The position numbers and the translations under genes are program-made. This document shows, piece after piece, positions 43,320 through 51,166 of a stretch of DNA of 64,000 nt; position 1 is the first letter of the stretch, and every line of letters begins with the position of its first letter. The notes under the pieces are model-generated. The model did not search any database and had not been told where the DNA came from. It saw only the letters and a list, made by a program, of their open reading frames with translations. Origin of the DNA: Hymenobacter artigasi (GTDB lineage: Bacteria > Bacteroidota > Bacteroidia > Cytophagales > Hymenobacteraceae); contig NZ_JAAVTK010000010.1 of assembly GCF_012275535.1 (NCBI RefSeq), positions 1-64,000 of the forward strand. The letters run 5' to 3'.

Positions 43320-44361
43320 AAATCGCCTCCCAGGTCAGCGGGGTGCCGGCCTTCAGGTCCTTCGCCGCTTTGCGGCCGAGTACTATGCCCCAGTGGCGCG
43401 GCCACAGGCCGTCGCCGGGGCGGATGATTTTCAGGTTATCCGGGGTGAATTCCTCGCCCGCCGCGATGGGTTTCGACACGTAGATGCTGCGCTTGTAAAG
43501 CCGGCTTTTTTCCTCGCCGGTCTGAATGCACAGCTGCACCGTGCCCAGCGCCTGGTGGGCGCGCTCGGTTTCCTCCACCAGCATCTTCAATTCGTGCGGT
43601 TCGAGCGAAAAGGCCGAGTCCACGCCGCCCTCGGCGCGGCTTAGGGTGAAGTGCTTTTCGATGACGCAGGCCCCCAGCGCCACGGCGGCCACGCTGGCGC
43701 CCACGCCCATGGTGTGGTCGCTCAGGCCGATGGGGCAGCCGAAGGTTTCGGCCAGCACCGGGATGGTGCGCAGGTTGGTGTTGGCCGGCGAGGAAGGGTA
43801 GGTGCTGGTGCATTTCAGCAGCACCAGCTCGCGGCAGCCGGCTTCGCGTAGCACCCGCACGGCATCGTCAATCTCGGCCAGGGTAGCGGCTCCGGTGCTC
43901 ACAATCACGGGTTTGCCGGTGGCGGCCACTTTGCGCAGCAGGGGCCAGTGCGCGTTTTCGAAGGAAGCAATTTTGTAAGCCGGCACGTCCAGCGTCTCCA
44001 GGAAATCCACCGCCGTCTCGTCAAACGGCGAGCTGAAGGCCAGCATGCCATGCTGCCGGGCGCGGGCAAACAGCTCGGCATGCCACTCCCAGGGCGTATG
44101 GGCTTCCTCGTACAGCTTGTAGAGGTTCTTACCCTCCCACAGCGACTGGCCTTCCTCATCGATGGCAAAACCGGTGTCCATCGTGATGGTATCGGCGGTA
44201 TAGGTCTGGAGCTTAAGGGCATCGACGCCGGCAGCAGCGGCGGCATCGACCAGGGCCAGGGCACGGTCGAGGCTCTGGTTGTGGTTGCCCGACATTTCGG
44301 CGATGATAAACGGCTTGTGCGCGGGGCCAACCGGGCGGCCACCGATGGTGATTTCGGTCAT
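43318..44361 (-). CDS. pseI: Pseudaminic acid synthase
   Basis: A 347-residue NeuB/PseI-type enzyme that condenses a 2,4-diacetamido-2,4,6-trideoxy hexose with phosphoenolpyruvate to give pseudaminic acid. N-terminal TIM-barrel marks include FIIAEMSGNHNQSLDRALAL at 18-37 and ALKLQTYTADTITM at 48-61, a pattern more like PseI than NeuB. The C-terminal SAF (antifreeze-like) domain is about 290-347. The stop codon abuts a tandem repeat, and a -7 promoter box lies upstream. It shares the locus with pseB, pseC, pseF-like and pseH-like genes. Confidence 0.92.
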   Translation of the reverse strand: MTEITIGGRPVGPAHKPFIIAEMSGNHNQSLDRALALVDAAAAAGVDALKLQTYTADTITMDTGFAIDEEGQSLWEGKNLYKLYEEAHTPWEWHAELFARARQHGMLAFSSPFDETAVDFLETLDVPAYKIASFENAHWPLLRKVAATGKPVIVSTGAATLAEIDDAVRVLREAGCRELVLLKCTSTYPSSPANTNLRTIPVLAETFGCPIGLSDHTMGVGASVAAVALGACVIEKHFTLSRAEGGVDSAFSLEPHELKMLVEETERAHQALGTVQLCIQTGEEKSRLYKRSIYVSKPIAAGEEFTPDNLKIIRPGDGLWPRHWGIVLGRKAAKDLKAGTPLTWEAI

Positions 44362-44387
44362 GATTTTATTGGGGCGAATCGGAAGCG

Positions 44388-44395
44388 CAAAGGTA
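44388..44395 (-). promoter_or_regulatory. Bacteroidota -7 box for pseI (TACCTTTG)
   Basis: A perfect TAnnTTTG box on the minus strand, 27 bp before the pseI ATG, just inside the inverted repeat at 44402-44483. The -33 region would fall within the repeat arm. It suggests pseI and the genes after it are transcribed from here. Confidence 0.55.
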
Positions 44396-44401
44396 CGTGC
44401 G

Positions 44402-44483
44402 GCAGTAGCGCGAACTTTGTAGTTCGCGTCCTGGAACGATTTTAACGGCGCGGGGACGCGAACTACAAAGTTCGCGCTACTGC
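44402..44483. repeat. Perfect 30-bp inverted repeat (GCGAACTTTGTAGTTCGC family)
   Basis: Arms GCAGTAGCGCGAACTTTGTA... and its exact complement (30 bp each) flank a 22-bp centre. Each arm also contains the short palindrome GCGAACTTTGTAGTTCGC. It fills the gap between the HAD gene stop and the pseI promoter. Confidence 0.92.
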
Positions 44484-44486
44484 GCG

Positions 44487-45131
44487 CTACAACTCGTCCA
44501 GCGTGTGAATGCTCCGGTCCGCCTCGTGCGCCGCATCGGCCTCGTAGTGCGCGTAGTTTCCCCGCAGAATTCGCACCGTCTTAAACCCCAGCGGCTTAAT
44601 GCCCACGAAGTCCTTCTTCACATTGTCACCCATGTAGGTCACTTCTGACGGCGTCACGCCCTCGCGCTGGCAAATCAGCTGGAAAACGTGCGGGTTGGGC
44701 TTCGCGCGGTGGCGGCCATAGCGGTTGGTGAGGTAGGCGTGGCGCACTCGGCCCGTGAGGCCCAGGGCCGCCACTTTGCGGGCCTGTACCTCTTTGTGGC
44801 CATCGGTTACGATGTAGAGCGGCCAGTTGGCGAAGCGCGTGAGGCAGCGCTCGGCATCGGGAAATAAGGTTAGCTCGGGCTTATGCTGGCGGTAGGTGCG
44901 CAGGCAGGTAGCCACCAGCGCCCTGCTCCAGCGGCCATGTAATTTGAGGATGTTATCAAAAACCTGCCCCCGGCCCTGCACGGCTTCCTCGGCAATCATC
45001 CCGGCCGCCAGCGTTTTGGCCGGCACGTCCAGCAATGGACTCAGCATCGCCGCAACGGCCCGAAAACCGCTGTGCACGTAGCTGAGTTCGGGGTAGAGCG
45101 TGTCATCAAGGTCGAAAACGAGGACGGGCAT
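44487..45131 (-). CDS. HAD-family hydrolase
   Basis: A 214-residue cytosolic phosphatase-like protein. The catalytic DxD is in FDLDDTLY (D7 and D9), motif II in YIVTDG at about 107-112, and motif IV in MGDNVKKDF at about 167-175. The start at 45131 is chosen because the in-frame upstream extension is inverted-repeat sequence. It sits directly after the SDR/ATP-grasp gene in the pseudaminic-acid locus, so a sugar phosphate is a likely but unproved substrate. Confidence 0.85.
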   Translation of the reverse strand: MPVLVFDLDDTLYPELSYVHSGFRAVAAMLSPLLDVPAKTLAAGMIAEEAVQGRGQVFDNILKLHGRWSRALVATCLRTYRQHKPELTLFPDAERCLTRFANWPLYIVTDGHKEVQARKVAALGLTGRVRHAYLTNRYGRHRAKPNPHVFQLICQREGVTPSEVTYMGDNVKKDFVGIKPLGFKTVRILRGNYAHYEADAAHEADRSIHTLDEL

Positions 45132-45132
45132 A

Positions 45133-45255
45133 GTAGGGGCGGGGCCTGCCCCCGCCCGCCGTTGAACGGCCGGCGCAAAGGCAAATAGTGAGATAGAAGG
45201 CGCGATGGCCAGCAAAAGTCATTCAACGGCGGGCGGGGGCAGGCCCCACACCTAC
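45133..45255. repeat. Long inverted repeat (GTAGGGGCGGGGCC family)
   Basis: Arms of about 33 bp (GTAGGGGCGGGGCCTGCCCC on the left) occupy the whole gap. The left arm begins 1 bp after the HAD start codon and the right arm ends in the stop codon of the SDR/ATP-grasp gene. A relative is at 6221-6306. Confidence 0.9.
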
Positions 45256-47222
45256 ATTGGCATCACCACGTCGGCCGCCGCCCGAATCTGGCGTAACGGT
45301 CGAGTCGCCGGCCGGAACGGAAACTGACTCAAATCAGCCCCCGCCGCTTCCTGCAAAAACCAGAAAAACGAATCGACGCCCGCCGCGATGCCCAGCGTGG
45401 ACGCTCCGCCGAAACGGCAGTTGCATTCGATGATGTGCAGGCCGTCATCATCGGTTAGCATGGCTTGCAGCACGAAGGGGCCGTAGAGGCCGAGTTTTTC
45501 GATGGTTGGCGTGAGGCGGGCCAGCAGCTCGGGTACTTCAATGGTGGTCGTTATCTGCGACTCGCCGCGCACCACTAGGTCGCGCGTGCGGGCGATGAGG
45601 CCGTGTACGTGGCCGGTGCGGTCCACGTAACCATCCACGCTTATTTCCTGGCCTTGAATGAATGGCTGAAAAATAGGTTCCTGGAGCTCGTAAGAGTGGG
45701 TGAGGGCGGCGGCTTCGGGCAGGTTGAGGCCCAGGCTGAGCGAGCCGGCCCCGTAGCGCTCCTTCACCACAAACGCTGTGTTGGCGGCCAGCGGCTCGCG
45801 GTCGGTGGCCAGAGCGTCGAGGCGCAGGCTGGTGGGTATTACCGGCAGGCCGCTCAGGCGGCCGAAGGTGGCAAATTCTATCTTGTCGAGGCAGCGCTGC
45901 ACGGCGGCGGAATCGCTCACCAGCACCGCGATGCCGGCGGCGGCCAGCGTGGCGCGGTGCCGGGCCCAGAAAGCCAGCTCCCCATCGCGCGTGGGGATGA
46001 TGTGCGCGATGCCCATCTCTTGGCACTGCCGAATAATGGCCGGCAGATTATCGTCGCTGGCAAGCGGCATTACCCACTGCCCATCGGTGTAGTGGAATGC
46101 CAGGGCCTGCGGGTTGAGGTCGCCGCCGATAATCTTGATGCTGGGATTGAAGCGCTTAGCCGCATTCTTCACGGCTTCCGTAAGTGGGACTTTGGCCGAG
46201 ATGCTGCTAATGAGGATGTGGCCGGGGCCCTTGGCAGCGGCCGTTTCGGCGGCGGCCAACGTGTCTTGCCGGGCGCGCTCAAAGGCGATGATTTCGGGGA
46301 TGGCCACTTCCAGCGTGGTCGGCGGCAGCCAGTCTATCTGGCTGGTCCAGCGGGTCATGTCGGCCTGGGAGGCTTCAAACGGAATATCGGAAGCCACGTA
46401 GTTGGCCCGCATTTCCGGGAAGTTCTGCCGGAGTACATCCACCACGTCGGATACGCGGCGGGCGCGGCCGGTGCCCAGGTTGATGATGCCGGTGATGCTT
46501 TCGGCCGCAGCCAGCCTGAGCAGGCCCTCGGCCGTGTCGGCGGCGTAGAGGTAGTCGAAAAACGACTCGGCCCCATACACCGTGATTTCCTCGCCAGCCA
46601 GCAGCATCCGCACCCAGCGCGAAGTGATATCGCGCCCGTTGCGCCCGTAGCCCCGGTAGATGCGCGGGGTTACCGTGCTGAACTGCTGCGCCCGAAACGT
46701 GTCGAGAAAGCGCAGCTCGATTTCGTGGGCCAGCTTGGCCATGCCCGTCAGGTTGCGGGGGAGGATGGGGTCGGTTTCGCGCAGGCTGGTGGCCTGGGCG
46801 GGCACCTCGGCAAAGTTGTAGAGGGCGGGGTCATAGATGAGGTAGCTGGAGGCGAACACCACGCGGCGCAGCGACGGCAGGTCCTTCTGCACCGTCATGA
46901 GGTGGTGACTGAGCTGCACGTTGTGCCGAAAATTCTCTTCCCAGAAGCCATAGGTTTCGGTTGAGCGCTCGAACGTGGCGGCGAGGTGAATGAACAAATC
47001 GGGTGCAAAAATCCCGATTTCCTGCTCAGTAAGAGCGTTTAAATCGCCCTGGCGGTACTGGAACCGGGCCGGAAAGTCGGCCGGGCGCGGCTTCAAATCG
47101 CCGGCCAGCACCTGAATATCAGAATCGAGTGAAGCTAGGCGGCGCACCATTTCCTGGCCGATTACGCCGGCCGCGCCGCTGATGAATATTCGTTTAAAGG
47201 GCAGTTCCAAAGGCTGTGGCAT
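45252..47222 (-). CDS. SDR-epimerase-like / ATP-grasp fusion protein
   Basis: A 656-residue two-domain protein. Residues 1 to about 315 are an extended-SDR fold with the cofactor motif SGAAGVIGQEM at 15-25 and a GRNGRD insertion near 193. The catalytic YxxxK reads T159-G-M-A-K163, so the Tyr is absent although SSYLIY (125-130) and K163 remain. Residues about 335-656 are an ATP-grasp ligase of the carbamoyl-phosphate-synthase type, with nucleotide lysine K487 in VVKERYGAGS and metal ligands E599 and N601 in ECNCRFGGAS. The ATP-grasp half looks active; the SDR half may bind a nucleotide sugar without the usual chemistry. Overlaps the pseH-like gene by 29 bp and precedes the HAD gene. Probably modifies a sugar of the pseudaminic-acid pathway (inferred). 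Confidence 0.85.
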   Translation of the reverse strand: MPQPLELPFKRIFISGAAGVIGQEMVRRLASLDSDIQVLAGDLKPRPADFPARFQYRQGDLNALTEQEIGIFAPDLFIHLAATFERSTETYGFWEENFRHNVQLSHHLMTVQKDLPSLRRVVFASSYLIYDPALYNFAEVPAQATSLRETDPILPRNLTGMAKLAHEIELRFLDTFRAQQFSTVTPRIYRGYGRNGRDITSRWVRMLLAGEEITVYGAESFFDYLYAADTAEGLLRLAAAESITGIINLGTGRARRVSDVVDVLRQNFPEMRANYVASDIPFEASQADMTRWTSQIDWLPPTTLEVAIPEIIAFERARQDTLAAAETAAAKGPGHILISSISAKVPLTEAVKNAAKRFNPSIKIIGGDLNPQALAFHYTDGQWVMPLASDDNLPAIIRQCQEMGIAHIIPTRDGELAFWARHRATLAAAGIAVLVSDSAAVQRCLDKIEFATFGRLSGLPVIPTSLRLDALATDREPLAANTAFVVKERYGAGSLSLGLNLPEAAALTHSYELQEPIFQPFIQGQEISVDGYVDRTGHVHGLIARTRDLVVRGESQITTTIEVPELLARLTPTIEKLGLYGPFVLQAMLTDDDGLHIIECNCRFGGASTLGIAAGVDSFFWFLQEAAGADLSQFPFRPATRPLRQIRAAADVVMPM

Positions 47223-47787
47223 AGTCGGCGGCCAGCTGGCCGTGCATCAGTGAGTCGGTAAAAGTACCGGGCTGGAGCTGGATATGCTGCCGCAGCCGGC
47301 CTTCCAGCCGAAACCCGGCCTCTTCCAGAATGGCGACGTGGGCCGGGCGAATGTCATAAGTCTCGGTGAACAGGCGGTTGAATTTCAAGTCTTCAAATGC
47401 CACCTGGCCCAGCAGCCGCAGGTGCGCCCGGAAATCCTGGCGGTAGGTGGCCGGCTCGGCTGCCCGCGTGGGCTCAACCAGGAAAGAAACTTCGGCCCGC
47501 AAATCGGCCCAGGAAATGTGCACGAGGCCACCGTAGGCAATCAGCTCCTCGTTGTGCAGGAGTGAGAACAGCAGCTGACCCGGCTTTTCCTGCTCGAATA
47601 ACGGCAGCACAACGCGCTGGAAATAAGCCTCCTGCTGGTCTGAAGTGAGTAGCGCGGCTTGCCGTAATACGTCGAGCTGGGCATTGCGCCAGGCGCGAAT
47701 GGGCTCCCGGTCCTCGTAGCGAATGGGAACGAGGCGGTAGGCGTCGTGGCGGAATTCGGGCTGGATGAGGGGGCGGTAGGTAGTCAA
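47194..47787 (-). CDS. pseH: PseH-like GNAT N-acetyltransferase
   Basis: A 197-residue GNAT-family protein. The segment YRLVPIRYEDREPIRAWRN at about 17-35 and the aromatic-rich region around ISWADLRAEVSFLVEP and HVAILEEAGFRLEGRLRQHI match PseH-type acetyltransferases, which N-acetylate the 4-amino group of the altrosamine intermediate. The start codon is TTG (47787); no Met is available nearby. Inverted repeat 47805-47908 lies directly upstream. The function is inferred from similarity and location; other sugar N-acetyltransferases are possible. Confidence 0.75.
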   Translation of the reverse strand: MTTYRPLIQPEFRHDAYRLVPIRYEDREPIRAWRNAQLDVLRQAALLTSDQQEAYFQRVVLPLFEQEKPGQLLFSLLHNEELIAYGGLVHISWADLRAEVSFLVEPTRAAEPATYRQDFRAHLRLLGQVAFEDLKFNRLFTETYDIRPAHVAILEEAGFRLEGRLRQHIQLQPGTFTDSLMHGQLAADYATAFGTAL

Positions 47788-47804
47788 GACCGGAAGAATT
47801 TTTG

Positions 47805-47908
47805 GAACGTCATGCCGAGCGCAGCCGAGGCATCTCGCTCGCTTCGTTGCGACGTTTGTAGGTTAGTGCTGCACGCGAGATGCCTCGGCTACGCTCGGCA
47901 TGACGTTC
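47805..47908. repeat. Long inverted repeat (GTCATGCCGAGC family)
   Basis: Arms of about 34 bp, beginning GAACGTCATGCCGAGCGCAG, flank a central part. It fills the gap between the TylF-like gene and the pseH-like gene. Closely related to the copies at 9030-9123 and 29839-29943. Confidence 0.9.
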
Positions 47909-47922
47909 ATTCGTATAATGTT

Positions 47923-48669
47923 CTACACTACCAGATACGAAATCAGCGGATTCAACGGGCTGCGGCGCAGGGCATACTTAGCCACGCCGAATACCTCGTC
48001 AAACGCCAGCGTCTCGCCGGGGAATTCCGGGCAGTTCAGCTCGTCAAAAGCCACGATGGCGCCCTTGGTAAGGCGGGGCCGGATGGCTTCGAGGCAGGCC
48101 TTTGTGGGGGCGTAGATATCGAAATCAAAGTAGGCGAAGGCGATGACGGTTTCGGGGTGGTCGCGCAGGTAGCGGGGCACGGTTTCGGAGGCGTCGCCGG
48201 CCACCAGCTCAAACTTGCGCTTGTGCGGGATGGGGCTGTCGGCCTCGTGCAGGGCCAGAATTTCGGTGAGGTAGGCCTGGTACTCGGGCGTCACGCCGTA
48301 GTCGCCGGCCTTCACCCGGTCGCCATCTTTGGCATCTACGGACGGGAAGCCGCCGAAAGTATCGAAGCCGATGATTTTGCGGTTGTAGTTGAAGGGCTCG
48401 TAGATGCCGCGCAAGGCGTGCATCAGCGCCAGGTTCTGGCCCCAGCGCACGCCGAATTCCATGGCCACGCCGTGCACCGGGATGATTTGCTGGTAGAGCT
48501 CGGTGAAGAACAGCAGGCGCGAAAACGTCTGCCGGTTCAGGTACAGGCCAAGGTTGTTGAGCAGCTCGGTGTTCGGAATCGGCGACTCACGCAGGGTCTG
48601 GGCGAAGTTTTCGCGGCGCGACAGCTCGGGCACGGAGGCTCCGCTGAGCACGGAAATAGGGGAGGACAT
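47923..48669 (-). CDS. TylF/MycF-like SAM-dependent methyltransferase
   Basis: A 248-residue class I methyltransferase with features of the macrocin O-methyltransferase group: EFGVRWGQN at 71-79 (SAM site), GFDTFGGFPS at 101-110, and AYFDFDIYAPTKACLEAIRP near 185-204. That family methylates sugar hydroxyls using a metal. The target here is probably a sugar of the glycan made by this locus, but this is inferred. In line with the following methyltransferase and pse genes, separated by repeats. Confidence 0.8.
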   Translation of the reverse strand: MSSPISVLSGASVPELSRRENFAQTLRESPIPNTELLNNLGLYLNRQTFSRLLFFTELYQQIIPVHGVAMEFGVRWGQNLALMHALRGIYEPFNYNRKIIGFDTFGGFPSVDAKDGDRVKAGDYGVTPEYQAYLTEILALHEADSPIPHKRKFELVAGDASETVPRYLRDHPETVIAFAYFDFDIYAPTKACLEAIRPRLTKGAIVAFDELNCPEFPGETLAFDEVFGVAKYALRRSPLNPLISYLVV

Positions 48670-48671
48670 TT

Positions 48672-48784
48672 ATGGTGCTTGGTTATTGGTGCTTGGTGCT
48701 TGGTTAATCGTCAGGCGATGCGGTACTGGAAACGAATTGCCCCGCGATGGACCAAGCACTAAGCACCAGGCACCAAGCATCAAA
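48672..48784. repeat. Inverted repeat with TGGTGCT heptamer arms
   Basis: The left arm reads ATGGTGCTTGGTTATTGGTG..., with repeated TGGTGCT units, and the right arm ACCAAGCACTAAGCACCAGG... is its inverted partner. It ends 2 bp before the next gene's stop codon and starts 2 bp after the TylF-like start. Confidence 0.88.
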
Positions 48785-48786
48785 TT

Positions 48787-49674
48787 CTAGTTCGGCTGCA
48801 AAAATGCAACAATACTGCGGCCCAGCCCAACGCCGGCCAGGGCTTCGTAATAAGCGGCCACGGCGGAAAGGGGAGCCGTACGCAACAGGAAATTGTCCTG
48901 CGCCAGCCGGGTTTGGTGGGCACCTTTGCCGGTGGGACGGTCCATCACGTAGTTGGTAGCAGGGTTCAGTAAGTTGAGGTCAATGGGTTGGTCGCCAATG
49001 ACTTTTGCGACGTGCCAGCCGGTGGCATCGGCCAGGTTGCGCAGGCCGGTCTGGTTGAAATAGGAGAGGTGGTCGGGCAGCACCACCCAGAAGGGCCGGT
49101 CGATTTGGCCGCTGGCCAGCAGGTGTTGTTGCAGGGCCGAAAAATCGTTGGGTACGTCCACCATCAGCACGCCGGTGGGCGTGATGAGCTGCCGGCAGAG
49201 GCGCAGCAGGTCGGCGGGTTCGAGGACGTGTTCGAGCACGTTATCGAGCCAGAGCACGTCGAACTGCCGGCCGTCGGCCACCAGCTGCTGCACGCCCTCG
49301 TACAGGTCGCCGGTGCGCAGGTGCGCCCGCAGCTGCGGGTGAAACTTTTCGAGGCTGAAGCTGCTGAAGTCCAGCCCCAGCACGTCCCAGCCTTGGCGCT
49401 GGAAGTAATCCAGGGCCCAGCCCTCGCCGCTGCCGATGTCGAGGAAGGAACCGGTGCCGCTGGCCTCCCGCAGCTGCTCCAGCACCCAGTGCCGCAGCCG
49501 CAGCTTGCCCTCGATGTGTTCCAGCTCATCGGCTGGGTACTCGGGCTGGTAGGTGGTCAGGTTTTCCTGGTAATAGCGTTTGGCGTAGTAGTCGCTCAGC
49601 TCGGCGGGCGTCGGCTTGTCTTTGATTTCGTAGAAGCCGAACTCGTTCTGGCGCAGGGTATCGGGCAGGTTCAT
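48787..49674 (-). CDS. Class I SAM-dependent methyltransferase
   Basis: A 295-residue protein with motif I in FLDIGSGEGWALDYF at 77-91 and a central Rossmann fold to about 200. The C-terminal domain of about 90 residues contains QTGLRNLADATGWHVAKVIG. The substrate is unknown; location in the glycan locus and general resemblance to sugar/polysaccharide methyltransferases suggest a glycan target. The start overlaps the stop of the pseF-like gene by 4 bp (ATGA), so the two are translationally linked. Confidence 0.8.
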   Translation of the reverse strand: MNLPDTLRQNEFGFYEIKDKPTPAELSDYYAKRYYQENLTTYQPEYPADELEHIEGKLRLRHWVLEQLREASGTGSFLDIGSGEGWALDYFQRQGWDVLGLDFSSFSLEKFHPQLRAHLRTGDLYEGVQQLVADGRQFDVLWLDNVLEHVLEPADLLRLCRQLITPTGVLMVDVPNDFSALQQHLLASGQIDRPFWVVLPDHLSYFNQTGLRNLADATGWHVAKVIGDQPIDLNLLNPATNYVMDRPTGKGAHQTRLAQDNFLLRTAPLSAVAAYYEALAGVGLGRSIVAFLQPN

Positions 49675-50405
49675 GTTGTCTTTTGCTCGATGTGCGCGTT
49701 CAGGGCCATTATTTCGGGGTGGGCTTCGAGCAGGGCCAGCAGGTCGGTCACGTTCAAATCCTGGGCGTGGTGCTGCTCAATCAGGGCCTTCAGCACGGCG
49801 TAGTCCTCGGCCGTGTCCAGCGTGATACGGAAGCGGCTGAAGTCGCCGCCGGGCCACACTTCGTCGCGGTAAACGATGCGGCCAGCTATAGCCGGATTGG
49901 TCTTGAGATAGGGCGTGACGTGCTCCCGCTCGTAGGGCAGCGTGGCGTTGGCGTAGGCTTCGGCCAGCATTTCCATCGAGAAAATCTCGAAATCCAGCCC
50001 GCGAGGGAAGGTGCGGACGATGGAGTTGGAGCGGTACACCAGTGGGTTGCCCTCGGCCAGGTAGCGCGCCACGGCGGCCCCAATCAGCGGCCCATCCACC
50101 AGCGGGCAGTCGGAGGTGACGCGCACGATGACGTCGAGGCCGAACTTTTGGGCCGTCTCGTAGTAGCGCGCCAGCACGTCGGCCTCGCTGCCCCGGTGGT
50201 AGGGAATGCCGTTGGTTTCGGCGTAGGCGGCTAGTACGTCATCGGCTGGCTCGGTGGTGGTGGCCAGGTAGATGGGCAGGCCACTGAGCCGGGTGCGGGC
50301 CACGTGGTAGTCGAGCAGCGGGCGACCGGCGGCGGGCAGCAGCAGCTTGCTCGGCAGCCGGGTGCTGCCCATCCGCACCTGCGAAATGATGCCGGCGTGC
50401 TGCAT
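49671..50405 (-). CDS. pseF: PseF/SpsF-like cytidylyltransferase
   Basis: A 244-residue nucleotidyltransferase of the SpsF/CMP-NeuA type with the nucleotide-binding stretch QVRMGSTRLPSKLLLPAAGR at 9-28 and IVRVTSDCPLVDGPLIG at about 94-110. Expected to activate pseudaminic acid with CTP to the CMP-sugar. The start codon shares one base with the stop of the upstream methylase (TAATG) and the stop overlaps the next start, so these three genes form a tight operon. It lacks the PseG half sometimes fused to such proteins. Confidence 0.82.
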   Translation of the reverse strand: MQHAGIISQVRMGSTRLPSKLLLPAAGRPLLDYHVARTRLSGLPIYLATTTEPADDVLAAYAETNGIPYHRGSEADVLARYYETAQKFGLDVIVRVTSDCPLVDGPLIGAAVARYLAEGNPLVYRSNSIVRTFPRGLDFEIFSMEMLAEAYANATLPYEREHVTPYLKTNPAIAGRIVYRDEVWPGGDFSRFRITLDTAEDYAVLKALIEQHHAQDLNVTDLLALLEAHPEIMALNAHIEQKTT

Positions 50406-51055
50406 TAGGCGGTTTTTTCGAGCAGATAAATCACGTCCTGGTTGCCGCGCTCCGCATCGTTGATGTAGGGGTAGAGGTGCTGCTTCACCAGTCGTAGGTT
50501 CGGGAAATTATCGAGAAACACCTGCGCAAAGTCGGTTTTCCAGAGGAAGCCTTCGTTGCCCCGGTATTTGATGGCCGTGGTTTCGGGCGCGTAATACTCG
50601 TAGCCCATGATGTAGCGGCGCGAGGTGCGCACCATTTCGCCCATGATGCGCGGCAGGTCCTCGGGGGCGATGTGAATGAGCACGCCGTTGGTGCAGGTCA
50701 CGTCGAAGTAGTTGTCTTTGAAGGGCAAATCGAAGCCGCTGCCTTGCAGGATATTCACGCCGCGCACGAAATCGCGGGCTTTTTCCACGGCGTAGCCTTG
50801 CAGCTCCACGCCGTAGAGGTTAGTGAAGCCGGCCGCCTGCAGGCCCACCAACTGCATGCCGGTGTTGCAGCCCACTTCCAGAATGCGCGCCTCACGGGGC
50901 AGCTCCCCAAGAAATTCGGCATTCATTTCCAGCTTGGTGTGGCCGTAGAGGTCGCGGTAAAACGCGTTCCACTCATCGAGCGGGCGGGAGTTGCGGTCGG
51001 TGTATTCGCGGCCGAAATCGCCGGACCAGAAGTCTTCTTGTTGGGTGTGCTGCAA
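50405..51055 (-). CDS. Pseudaminic acid biosynthesis-associated methylase
   Basis: A 216-residue SAM methyltransferase resembling the family named for its location beside pse genes. Features are the N-terminal DFWSGDFGREYTDRNSRPLD at 8-27, motif I ILEVGCNTGMQL at 58-69, and FDVTCTNGVLIHIAPEDLPR near 112-131. Its exact target is not established. The start is TTG (51055); the codon abuts an inverted repeat. It shares a TAATG overlap with the pseF-like gene. Confidence 0.85.
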   Translation of the reverse strand: MQHTQQEDFWSGDFGREYTDRNSRPLDEWNAFYRDLYGHTKLEMNAEFLGELPREARILEVGCNTGMQLVGLQAAGFTNLYGVELQGYAVEKARDFVRGVNILQGSGFDLPFKDNYFDVTCTNGVLIHIAPEDLPRIMGEMVRTSRRYIMGYEYYAPETTAIKYRGNEGFLWKTDFAQVFLDNFPNLRLVKQHLYPYINDAERGNQDVIYLLEKTA

Positions 51056-51057
51056 GG

Positions 51058-51166
51058 GTTGGAAGTGTTGAGTGTTGAGGGCTGAGTGTTGAGTTGATGA
51101 TTTAGTGTCGAGTTCTAAGACGAGGTGCCGGATAACTCAACATTCAACCCTCAACACTCAAAAATT
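51058..51166. repeat. Inverted repeat with TGTTGAG heptamer arms
   Basis: The left arm (GTTGGAAGTGTTGAGTGTTG...) has three to four TGTTGAG-type units, and the right arm (AACTCAACATTCAACCCTCA...) is the inverted partner. The right arm extends into the 3' end of pseC and encodes its last five residues and stop. The left arm ends near the start codon of the methylase. Confidence 0.9.
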
